From contig CALHIC010000088.1 in the NCBI GenBank assembly GCA_938030845.1, positions 1-12,229 on the forward strand: a stretch of DNA of 12,229 nt. The letters are read 5' to 3'. Position numbers and translations under genes: made by a program. The notes under the pieces were generated by a model, which saw only the letters and a program-made list of their open reading frames with translations, did not search any database and had not been told where the DNA came from. Of this stretch, positions 6,087-12,229 are shown piece after piece (within the stretch, counting starts at the first letter, position 1; every line of letters begins with the position of its first letter). The stretch comes from an uncultured Oribacterium sp. Lineage in GTDB: Bacteria; Bacillota; Clostridia; Lachnospirales; Lachnospiraceae.

Positions 6087-6719
6087 CTATGCTTCCGATT
6101 CCTTCTCTGCCAAAATCAGCTCTTTGGCATAGGGTAGCGTCCTAATCCAATCGCAGAAGGTATGCCATTCTTCTAACTTATGGCTCTTTCTGGAAAAATA
6201 CATATTGATAAGACTCTCGTAATTCATGGTGCAGGTCCGCATTTGCTGATAAGAGCTGGGAAGCAACTGGATAATGGTGTACCAATCCTCCTTGTTTTTC
6301 TCCTCCAGAAAACGAAGACGAATACGTTCCAGATCCTCCACAGTTCTTTTCAAACTCTCCAGCCCTTCCTCGGTGAGATGATCATGGGAAAAGTCCTCAA
6401 TGCTAAATTCCTTGGAATGGATTTTGTGCATGGTAGAGGTGGAATTTGCTACAGTTGCCACTTTATATGTGTCATACTCCTTCCACCAATAAAGAGGAGC
6501 CGTAATGTCCACAGAGACAAAGATTTGGCGGATAAACTTTCTATGATCGGAACCGGCCAGTCGTAAACGCCTTGCCAGATTCATGTCATTGGGTCCAAGC
6601 TGGTAATTTCCTTCTTCATCATAATAAGAGTCCGCCCTATCCCAGGAATTCATAGGATTTCTGGCACCTCTCATGGCATTTTCTATATTCATTACAGATG
6701 TTCTTTCACACTTTAACAT
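6087..6719 (-). CDS. Divergent ThyX-like protein (tentative)
   Basis: A 210-residue soluble protein without signal or membrane segment. It recalls a clostridial and phage group that looks like distant flavin-dependent thymidylate synthase (ThyX). The central block APLYWWKEYDTYKVATVANS (74-93), followed by STMHKI, sits where ThyX has RHRxxSxNxxSxR. The C-terminal block from QMRTCTMNYESL to HKLEEWHTFCDW (about 159-191) parallels the ThyX helix that contacts nucleotide and flavin. The canonical RHR motif is absent, so methylation of dUMP cannot be assumed. I recognise the pattern from memory only; 'conserved protein of unknown function' is the safe label. The ATG at 6717-6719 is chosen because AGGA lies six bases upstream; the in-frame ATG at 6740 has no binding site and lies at the predicted promoter. 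It is transcribed divergently from pepP. Confidence 0.5.
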   Translation of the reverse strand: MLKCERTSVMNIENAMRGARNPMNSWDRADSYYDEEGNYQLGPNDMNLARRLRLAGSDHRKFIRQIFVSVDITAPLYWWKEYDTYKVATVANSTSTMHKIHSKEFSIEDFSHDHLTEEGLESLKRTVEDLERIRLRFLEEKNKEDWYTIIQLLPSSYQQMRTCTMNYESLINMYFSRKSHKLEEWHTFCDWIRTLPYAKELILAEKESEA

Positions 6720-6725
6720 AGCTCT

Positions 6726-6729
6726 TCCT
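6726..6729 (-). promoter_or_regulatory. Ribosome binding site deciding the ThyX-like start
   Basis: On the minus strand AAGGAAGAG precedes the ATG at 6719, with AGGA at 6726-6729 and a six-base spacer. It lies downstream of the alternative ATG at 6740 and so rules that start out. Confidence 0.7.
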
Positions 6730-6750
6730 TTCTCATGCAAAACTGATGGC

Positions 6751-6759
6751 AGTATAACA
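6751..6759 (-). promoter_or_regulatory. Extended -10 promoter for the ThyX-like gene
   Basis: The minus strand reads TGTTATACT, an extended -10 element (TGnTATAAT with one mismatch). No good -35 is seen 17 bases upstream. The start would fall near 6744, giving a leader of about 25 bases. Confidence 0.5.
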
Positions 6760-6924
6760 TGGGACGTTTTTCTAAGCCAGACTAATATAGCTTTTTAGAA
6801 TACTTTTAGGCTTTTTCCTTTGTAGCGCGATTACTCCGGACTTTCGCTTCCGTTATTTTTTTAGAACATTTTTCCTAAAAATCAAAGTTTCTCCCCCTAT
6901 TCTTTAGCCTTTTTGAGCAAATCG

Positions 6925-6933
6925 TGCTATAAT
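6925..6933 (+). promoter_or_regulatory. Extended -10 promoter of pepP
   Basis: TGCTATAAT is a perfect extended -10 box. The -35 region is weak: TTTAGC at 6903-6908 with a 19-base spacer is the best candidate, and TTGAGC at 6913-6918 is too close. Transcription would start near 6940, about 40 bases before the ATG. GGAGG at 6971-6975 is the ribosome binding site. Confidence 0.7.
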
Positions 6934-6981
6934 ACACTACAGCGTTTGGTTTTTATACTTGAAGAATTATGGAGGTAGAAC

Positions 6982-8769
6982 ATGACAGTACCTGAGAGAC
7001 TTTCCGCACTTCGTAAGATTATGAAGGAAAAAGGCATTACTATGCTGATTGTTCCCACTGCGGATTTCCATCAAAGCGAATATGTTGGAGAGCATTTTAA
7101 AGAGAGAATGTTTATCACCGGATTTACCGGTTCTGCCGGAACTGCTCTTATCGGTTTAGAGGAAGCAAGACTTTGGACTGACGGTCGTTATTTTATCCAG
7201 GCTGCTAAGCAGTTGGAAGGAACCACCGTTCAGCTGATGAAGATGTTCGAGCCGGGAGTACCCAGTCTGGAGGCCTTTTTGGAGGAGCATTTGAAGGAGG
7301 GCGATACCCTTGCCTTTGACGGTCGTGCCGTATCCGTAGGAGAAGGACAGGAATACGCTCGTATTGCCGAGAAAAAGAAAGCTAAGATTCTCTATGATGA
7401 GGACTTTGTGGATCCGGTTTGGAAGGATCGTCCGGCACTTTCCGAAGAGCCCGCCTTTGATCTGGATGAAAAATATGCCGGTGAAAGCGTAAGCAGTAAG
7501 ATGGCTCGTATTCGTAAGGAAATGGAAGATGCGGGATGCAATACCCATATCGTTTCCACCCTGGATGATACCTGCTGGACTCTGAATATCCGCGGTAATG
7601 ATATCGAGTTCTTCCCTCTTGTTCTCAGCTATGCCATCATTCGCATGGATCGTTTCGACTTATACATTGATGAAAGAAAGCTGGACAAGGCTTTGCAGGA
7701 GAAGCTGGCTAAGGACGGTGTGGTACTCCATCCCTACAATGCCATTTATGAGGACGTAAAGAAGCTTTCCGACAAGGATATTGTTATGATTGACCCAAGC
7801 AAGTTGAACTATGCTCTCTTCAACAATATCCCCAAGTCTGTAAAGACCGTAGAAAAGAGAAATCCTGCCATCTTGATGAAGGCTATCAAGAATCCTATTG
7901 AGATTGAGAATATTCGTAAAGCACAGATTAAGGATAGTGTTGCACACCTTCGCTTTATGAAGTGGCTTAAGGAAAATATCGGCAAGATTAAGATTACAGA
8001 GATGTCTGCCGCAGCAAAGCTGGATGAGTTCCGTGCCGAGATGGGCAACTTTATTCGTCCAAGCTTCGAGCCCATTTCTTCTTTTGGTCCTCATTCCGCC
8101 ATTGTGCACTATACCTCTTCTCCTGAAACCGATGTAGAATTCCATACCGGAACACTTTACTTAAGTGATACCGGAGCAGGCTTCTATGAGGGTTCCACAG
8201 ACATTACCAGAACCTTTGCTTTAGGAGAGGTTCCTCAGCAGATGAAGGATGATTTTACTTTGGTTGCTATCAGTAACCTCCACCTTGCCAATGCGAAGTT
8301 CTTGGAGGGATGTACCGGTCTGGTATTGGATATCCTTTCCCGTCAGCCATTCTGGGAGAGAAACTTGAACTTCAATCATGGTACAGGTCACGGCGTAGGA
8401 TATCTTCTGAACATTCATGAAGGCCCTGCAGGCTTCCGTTGGAAGTTCCGTGCCGGAGAAACCGAAGTGCTGCAGGAGGGTATGGTGATTACCGATGAGC
8501 CGGGATTCTATGTGGAAGGCTCCCACGGTATCCGCCTGGAAAATGAACTTCTCGCCAGAAAGGGAGAGAAGAACGAGTATGGACAGTTCATGTATTTTGA
8601 AACCATTTCGCTGATTCCTTTCGACCTGGATGCCATCAATCCGGATATGTTGAATGCAGAGGATAAGAAGCTCTTAAATGACTACCATGCAAGAGTTTAT
8701 GAGACCATTGCCCCACTTCTTAAGGAAGACGAGAAGGAATTCTTAAAGAAGTACACCAGAGCAATCTAA
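6982..8769 (+). CDS. pepP: Xaa-Pro aminopeptidase P, three-domain M24B type
   Basis: Cytosolic metallopeptidase that removes an N-terminal residue preceding proline. The 595 residues match the long, three-domain form (as in eukaryotic XPNPEP1), not the roughly 440-residue E. coli form. Two creatinase-like N-terminal domains span about 1-160 and 165-310, and the pita-bread catalytic domain spans about 315-540. Dinuclear metal ligands are all present: D396 (SDTGA), D407 (STDITRT), H470 (HGTGHGVG), E506 (TDEPGFY) and E520 (IRLENE). Proton-shuttle histidines H371, H377 and H479 (HEGP) also appear. GGAGG six bases upstream fixes the start. The gene is monocistronic, with its own promoter and a strong terminator at 8828-8862. 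In an amino-acid-fermenting anaerobe it would help complete degradation of proline-containing peptides. Confidence 0.96.
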   Translation: MTVPERLSALRKIMKEKGITMLIVPTADFHQSEYVGEHFKERMFITGFTGSAGTALIGLEEARLWTDGRYFIQAAKQLEGTTVQLMKMFEPGVPSLEAFLEEHLKEGDTLAFDGRAVSVGEGQEYARIAEKKKAKILYDEDFVDPVWKDRPALSEEPAFDLDEKYAGESVSSKMARIRKEMEDAGCNTHIVSTLDDTCWTLNIRGNDIEFFPLVLSYAIIRMDRFDLYIDERKLDKALQEKLAKDGVVLHPYNAIYEDVKKLSDKDIVMIDPSKLNYALFNNIPKSVKTVEKRNPAILMKAIKNPIEIENIRKAQIKDSVAHLRFMKWLKENIGKIKITEMSAAAKLDEFRAEMGNFIRPSFEPISSFGPHSAIVHYTSSPETDVEFHTGTLYLSDTGAGFYEGSTDITRTFALGEVPQQMKDDFTLVAISNLHLANAKFLEGCTGLVLDILSRQPFWERNLNFNHGTGHGVGYLLNIHEGPAGFRWKFRAGETEVLQEGMVITDEPGFYVEGSHGIRLENELLARKGEKNEYGQFMYFETISLIPFDLDAINPDMLNAEDKKLLNDYHARVYETIAPLLKEDEKEFLKKYTRAI

Positions 8770-8827
8770 TATATACTTCTATATTAAAATGAGCTATCAC
8801 TCAGCATGAGAGCGATAAGCATGAATA

Positions 8828-8862
8828 AAAAAGTAGAGCAGGTTCATCCTGCTCTACTTTTT
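8828..8862. terminator. Strong bidirectional rho-independent terminator
   Basis: AAAAAGTAGAGCAGG (8828-8842) pairs perfectly with CCTGCTCTACTTTTT (8848-8862) around the loop TTCAT. Each strand ends the hairpin in a T-run. It serves pepP on the plus strand and nfnB on the minus strand, whose stop is only ten bases away at 8872. Confidence 0.95.
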
Positions 8863-8871
8863 ATTCATTGA

Positions 8872-10260
8872 TTACTTATTAGATAAATACTCGTGAATTC
8901 CCTTTGCTGCCGCTTTTCCTGCACCCATGGCCAGAATAACGGTTGCAGCGCCGGTTACCGCATCACCTCCGGCATAAACCGCCTGCTTGGTGGTTTCTCC
9001 GTTTTCTTCCTTAGCGATAATGCATCCTCTTCTGTTGGTATCCAATCCCTTAGTAGTCTCGCTAATCAGCGGATTAGGAGAAGTTCCCAAAGACATAATC
9101 ACTGTATCACAGTCAATCACATATTCGGAACCGGGAATCTCTACCGGTCTTCTTCTTCCGGAAGAATCCGGCTCTCCAAGTTCCATCTTAATGACACGGA
9201 TTCCGGTTACCCAGTCATTTTCATCCACAAGGATTTCTACCGGGTTCTGTAAAAGGTCGAAGATAATTCCCTCTTCCTTGGCATGGTGTACTTCCTCCAC
9301 TCTGGCAGGAAGCTCAGCCTCGGAACGACGATATACTACATGAACCTCTGCTCCTAATCGAAGAGCTGTTCTTGCCGCATCCATAGCAACGTTACCGCCG
9401 CCTACAACCACAACCTTCTTTCCGGCCTTCATAGGGGTATCTGAATCCTCTCTGTACGCCTTCATCAGGTTATTTCTGGTTAAGAACTCGTTAGCGGAGT
9501 AAACACCGTTTGCTGTCTCTCCGGGAATATTCATAAACTTCGGAAGTCCTGCACCTGTTCCTAAGAACACTGCATCAAAGCCCTCTTCCTCCAAAAGCTC
9601 ATCCACGGTAATGGAACGTCCTACGAAAACATTGGTGAGAATCTTTACCCCCAGCTTCCGTACATTCTCAATTTCAGGACCAACTACTCTGGTCTTGGGA
9701 AGACGGAACTCCGGGATACCGTACTGTAAAACTCCTCCCGGCTCGTGGAAGGCTTCGAAGATGGTTACATCATAGCCTAACTTTGCCAAATCTCCCGCAC
9801 AGGTTAAACCGGAAGGTCCTGCACCGATAACAGCTACCTTCTTACCGTTTGGTGCTCCGGCTTTAGCAGCCATATAGTTATGCTCTCTTGCCCAGTCCGC
9901 TACATAACGCTCCAGCTTTCCGATAGATACAGGCTCTCCCTTAATACCACGGATACAAACGCCCTCACACTGGGTTTCCTGAGGACAAACTCTACCGCAA
10001 ACTGCCGGCAATGCGGAGGACTCTGCAATAATATCTGCTGCCTTCTCAATATTGCCTTCTTTAATCTGGCTTATGAAGTCATTAATCTGAATAGAAACGG
10101 GACATCCTACTACGCACTTCGGATTCTTACAGTTCAAACAACGCTCTGCCTCTTCCTTAGCCTCTGCATCGCTATATCCCAAGCATACCTCTTCAAAGTT
10201 TCTTGCACGTACCTTCGGCTCCTGTTCTGCCACAGGAACCCTCTTCATCATATTTGCCAT
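8872..10260 (-). CDS. nfnB: NfnB: large subunit of NADH-dependent ferredoxin:NADP oxidoreductase
   Basis: The 462-residue flavoprotein is homologous to the small subunit of glutamate synthase (GltD/GltA). An N-terminal domain binds two [4Fe-4S] clusters through C41, C44, C49, C53 and C88, C92, C98, C102. The FAD site is GAGPSG at 146-151 and the NADP(H) site is VVGGGNVAMDAA at 285-296. A second FAD motif, AGGDAVTGAAT, lies at 430-440. It would form a complex with the product of the upstream gene and bifurcate electrons from NADPH to ferredoxin and NAD, or run in reverse. Databases often label such genes gltA. No glutamate synthase large subunit is near, and the partner is of NfnA type, so NfnB is preferred. 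GGGAGGGG at 10265-10272 abuts the nfnA stop and sits four bases before the ATG, implying tight translational coupling. Confidence 0.88.
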   Translation of the reverse strand: MANMMKRVPVAEQEPKVRARNFEEVCLGYSDAEAKEEAERCLNCKNPKCVVGCPVSIQINDFISQIKEGNIEKAADIIAESSALPAVCGRVCPQETQCEGVCIRGIKGEPVSIGKLERYVADWAREHNYMAAKAGAPNGKKVAVIGAGPSGLTCAGDLAKLGYDVTIFEAFHEPGGVLQYGIPEFRLPKTRVVGPEIENVRKLGVKILTNVFVGRSITVDELLEEEGFDAVFLGTGAGLPKFMNIPGETANGVYSANEFLTRNNLMKAYREDSDTPMKAGKKVVVVGGGNVAMDAARTALRLGAEVHVVYRRSEAELPARVEEVHHAKEEGIIFDLLQNPVEILVDENDWVTGIRVIKMELGEPDSSGRRRPVEIPGSEYVIDCDTVIMSLGTSPNPLISETTKGLDTNRRGCIIAKEENGETTKQAVYAGGDAVTGAATVILAMGAGKAAAKGIHEYLSNK

Positions 10261-10272
10261 AATTCCCCTCCC

Positions 10273-11154
10273 TTAGTTGCAGTTTCCACATCCGCCATGG
10301 GACTTTTCTGCTTCCAAAAGTTCCAGTAATGCTTTACCCTCTTCGGCCTTATAGGTCTGCTGTCTCTTCATCGCCAGATTAAAATCTACCAAGTGTCCGT
10401 CAAACTCCGGTCCGTCCACACAAGCAAACTTTACCTGATCTCCAACAACCAAGCGACAAGCACCACACATTCCTGTTCCGTCAATCATAATGGGGTTCAT
10501 GGAAACAATGGTGGGAATTCCTAATTCTTTCGTGGTAAGGGCGGCAAACTTCATCATGATTACCGGTCCGATGGCAATACAACGGGTATACTTCTTACCC
10601 TCTTCATTGACCAGCTTCTTTAATACATCGGTAACCACTCCCTTGGCTCCGTAGGAACCGTCATCCGTGGTAACATAAACATTCTTAGCCACGGAACGAA
10701 GCTCCTCTTCCATAATCAGAAGATCCTTATTTCTGGCTCCAAGAATGACATCCGCCTCAATGCCTCTTTCGTGTAACCACTTTACCTGAGGATATACGGG
10801 AGCAGCTCCCACTCCGCCGGCAATAAAAATCAGATTTTCCTTTTTTAACTCTTCCGGACTTAATTCCACAAGCTCGGACGGTCTTCCTAAGGGTCCTACA
10901 ATATCTGTGAAGTAGTCTCCTACTTTCAGATGACTAAACTTCTCTGTAGAAGCGCCTACAACCTGGAACACAATGGTAATGGTTCCTTTTTCCTTATCGT
11001 AGTCTGCAATGGTGAGGGGAATTCTTTCTCCCAACTCTCCCAGCTTTGCAATCATAAACTGGCCGGGCTCCGCCTTTCTTGCTACATAGGGCGCCTCCAC
11101 GTCCATGAGCCAGTCCTTGTCAACGAGATGCTCAACTCTTGTGATCTTGTACAT
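10273..11154 (-). CDS. nfnA: NfnA: small subunit of NADH-dependent ferredoxin:NADP oxidoreductase
   Basis: This 293-residue protein belongs to the ferredoxin-NADP reductase/PyrK group. A beta-barrel FAD domain carries RIPLTIAD at 44-51 and GPLG at 87-90. The NAD(H)-binding domain opens with AGGVGAAPVYP at 112-122. A C-terminal [2Fe-2S] region supplies C230, C233 and C245. D225 just before MCGAC is a possible fourth ligand, since I recall an unusual Asp ligand in the Thermotoga enzyme. The C-terminus ends in a further Cys pair, CGNC. As first gene of the operon it precedes nfnB by 12 bases. PyrK is the main alternative, but no pyrD is present. Two ATGs are possible; the inner one (11152-11154) has GGAGG at 11160-11164 with five-base spacing and matches the family start MYKI, so it is chosen over 11166. 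Confidence 0.87.
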   Translation of the reverse strand: MYKITRVEHLVDKDWLMDVEAPYVARKAEPGQFMIAKLGELGERIPLTIADYDKEKGTITIVFQVVGASTEKFSHLKVGDYFTDIVGPLGRPSELVELSPEELKKENLIFIAGGVGAAPVYPQVKWLHERGIEADVILGARNKDLLIMEEELRSVAKNVYVTTDDGSYGAKGVVTDVLKKLVNEEGKKYTRCIAIGPVIMMKFAALTTKELGIPTIVSMNPIMIDGTGMCGACRLVVGDQVKFACVDGPEFDGHLVDFNLAMKRQQTYKAEEGKALLELLEAEKSHGGCGNCN

Positions 11155-11159
11155 GCTCT

Positions 11160-11164
11160 CCTCC
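11160..11164 (-). promoter_or_regulatory. Ribosome binding site deciding the nfnA start
   Basis: GGAGG on the minus strand, five bases before the ATG at 11154. It overlaps codons 1-2 of the longer alternative frame from 11166, so it favours the shorter protein. Confidence 0.7.
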
Positions 11165-11175
11165 ATGTTTCTTTC

Positions 11176-11197
11176 CTACGAAAAACGCGTTTCGTAG
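11176..11197. promoter_or_regulatory. Operator-like palindrome in the nfnAB leader
   Basis: CTACGAAA (11176-11183) and TTTCGTAG (11190-11197) are perfectly complementary around AACGCG. The palindrome lies between the predicted start (near 11208) and the nfnA ribosome binding site. That is a natural place for a repressor site or a translation-modulating hairpin. It does not match the Rex or Gram-positive LexA consensus sequences I know. Confidence 0.5.
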
Positions 11198-11214
11198 ACC
11201 TGTTCTTTCTGATT

Positions 11215-11223
11215 AGTGTAGCA
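11215..11223 (-). promoter_or_regulatory. Extended -10 promoter of nfnAB
   Basis: The minus strand reads TGCTACACT, an extended -10 element (TG, one base, TAnnnT). The -35 region is not clear. The leader would be about 54 bases long and would include the palindrome at 11176-11197. Confidence 0.45.
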
Positions 11224-11342
11224 GAATTTACAGTAAAATTCATCTATAAAACAGCATTTTATTCACAGTACACAAAATCGAAACTTCTTTCTTGTGTAAA
11301 GCAAAAAAGGAATGATGTTTTTTTCAGCAATTTTATTGTAGC

Positions 11343-11373
11343 AAATAAAAAATTTTTTTCCTGTTTTTTATTT
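11343..11373. terminator. A+T-only hairpin after glyS
   Basis: AAATAAAAAA (11343-11352) and TTTTTTATTT (11364-11373) are exact reverse complements. They start about 15 bases past the glyS stop on the minus strand. The stem has no G:C pairs, so it would be weak. The A/T runs give U-rich RNA on either strand. It is the only terminator candidate between glyS and the nfnAB promoter. Confidence 0.4.
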
Positions 11374-11387
11374 ATGCAAGACCTTCT

Positions 11388-12229
11388 TTAATAGGCTAAT
11401 TTCTCGGCAAAGTAAGCCTGCAATTCACTGATAGGAATTCTCACCTGCTCCATACTGTCTCTTTCTCTTACGGTAACCGCATGATCCTCTTCGGACTGGA
11501 AATCATAGGTTACGCAATAAGGCGTTCCGATTTCATCCTGTCTTCTGTAACGCTTTCCGATATTTCCACGGTCATCGTACTCGCACATCCAGTACTTAGA
11601 CAATTCCTCATGGATCTTCTCTGCCCCTTCTCCCAGCTTCTTGGCAAGGGGAAGAACACCAATCTTAATCGGAGCCAAAGCCGGATGGAAACGAAGGACA
11701 GTTCTTTCATCTCCGCCTTCCAATTCCTCCACATCATAAGCCGCACAGAGGAAAGCCAAGGTTACACGATCCGCTCCCAGAGAAGGCTCTACAACATAGG
11801 GAAGATAATGCTCATTTGTCTCGTCATCAAAATACTTCATATCCTGGCCGGATACCTCTTCATGACGAGATAAGTCATAATTGGTACGATCTGCAATTCC
11901 CCACAGCTCGCCCCAACCGAAGGGGAAGAGAAACTCCAAGTCTGTTGTGGCCTTGGAATAGAAGGAAAGCTCTGCCGCCTCATGGTCTCTGGCACGGAGC
12001 ATATCCGGCTTCATGCCTAAATTCAGAAGCCATTTCTGGCAATAATCCTTCCAATACCCGAACCATTCCAAGTCCGTGTCCGGTTTACAGAAGAACTCCA
12101 GCTCCATCTGTTCAAACTCTCTGGTACGGAAGGTAAAGTTTCCGGGGGTGATCTCATTTCGGAAGGACTTTCCAATCTGCGCAATTCCGAAAGGCAGCTT
12201 CTTTCGAGAGCTTCTCTGCACATTTTTAA
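11388..12229 (-). CDS. glyS: Glycyl-tRNA synthetase (eukaryote-like dimeric form), C-terminal part
   Basis: Class II aminoacyl-tRNA synthetase that charges tRNA-Gly with glycine. About 280 residues of a protein usually near 460 are present; the 5' end lies beyond the right edge. The reading frame stays open to the last base (residues [14 protein letters not shown] at the edge), so an apparent GTG start at 12221 is an internal Val codon. Motif 2 is seen in SFRNEI, glycine-pocket residues in the [10 protein letters not shown] segment, and motif 3 in [16 protein letters not shown]. An anticodon-binding domain follows from about [13 protein letters not shown] to the end. The homodimeric archaeal/eukaryotic-like form, not the tetrameric GlyQ/GlyS form, is typical of many Firmicutes. 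It is co-directional with nfnAB, 220 bases upstream, with its own probable terminator. Confidence 0.95.
   Translation of the reverse strand, partial: KNVQRSSRKKLPFGIAQIGKSFRNEITPGNFTFRTREFEQMELEFFCKPDTDLEWFGYWKDYCQKWLLNLGMKPDMLRARDHEAAELSFYSKATTDLEFLFPFGWGELWGIADRTNYDLSRHEEVSGQDMKYFDDETNEHYLPYVVEPSLGADRVTLAFLCAAYDVEELEGGDERTVLRFHPALAPIKIGVLPLAKKLGEGAEKIHEELSKYWMCEYDDRGNIGKRYRRQDEIGTPYCVTYDFQSEEDHAVTVRERDSMEQVRIPISELQAYFAEKLAY

Noticed and set aside
8872..10260. Glutamate synthase small subunit (gltD)
   Set aside because: No large subunit is present, and the coupled upstream gene is of NfnA type.
10273..11154. PyrK, the electron-transfer subunit of dihydroorotate dehydrogenase
   Set aside because: Similar fold and cysteines, but the operon partner is NfnB and not PyrD.
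11176..11197. Rex or LexA operator
   Set aside because: It matches neither TTGTTAAnnnnTTAACAA (Rex) nor CGAAC-type (LexA) consensus arms, so it is kept only as an unassigned palindrome.
12023..12223. A start codon of glyS near 12221
   Set aside because: The frame continues to the edge with conserved synthetase residues, so the GTG is internal.

Overview
The window reads as two pieces of DNA from unrelated bacteria joined inside one open reading frame at about 3725-3745. The left piece (1 to about 3740) looks like Bacteroidales, perhaps Porphyromonas-like. Its genes are a PerR-type regulator, a ribose-phosphate pyrophosphokinase, a ThiE-type protein and the C-terminal part of an Mrp/ApbC ATPase. 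They lack Shine-Dalgarno sequences, and the thi-prs promoter has a Bacteroidetes-type -7 box (TAnnTTTG). The right piece (about 3745 to 12229) looks like a Clostridia genome, probably Lachnospiraceae. Its genes have GGAGG-type ribosome binding sites and TGnTATAAT-like promoters. The taxon names rest on protein and signal recognition alone, not on a search.

Left piece: 1-619 has no convincing gene but carries four copies of a 21-bp repeat. perR (620-1048, +) converges on a thi-prs operon (-), and a strong hairpin lies between them. The operon promoter is at 2833-2840. Behind it lies the 3' part of mrp (-), cut at the junction. The ORF 2942-4771 fuses a secreted D-Ala-D-Ala carboxypeptidase, broken after its KTG motif, to an Mrp that begins just before its P-loop. 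A chimeric contig or amplification artefact is the simplest explanation. Gene order across the junction should not be used for functional inference.

Right piece: the truncated carboxypeptidase and a ComEA-like membrane-anchored helix-hairpin-helix protein lie on the minus strand. Next is an A+T-rich 378-bp gap with 28-bp tandem repeats and a 56-nt near-perfect palindrome. After it come a small protein resembling divergent ThyX (-) and a divergently transcribed three-domain aminopeptidase P (+). A bidirectional terminator separates that gene from a two-gene operon (-) encoding an NfnAB-type transhydrogenase, NfnA then NfnB. This operon would link NADH, NADPH and ferredoxin pools in an anaerobe. 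The right edge holds the C-terminal 60% or so of glycyl-tRNA synthetase (-).

I see no CRISPR array, phage module, insertion sequence, rRNA or tRNA. The least explained items are the fused ORF, the ThyX-like protein, the 56-nt palindrome and the operator-like palindrome in the nfn leader. I do not see a clear new multi-gene system.
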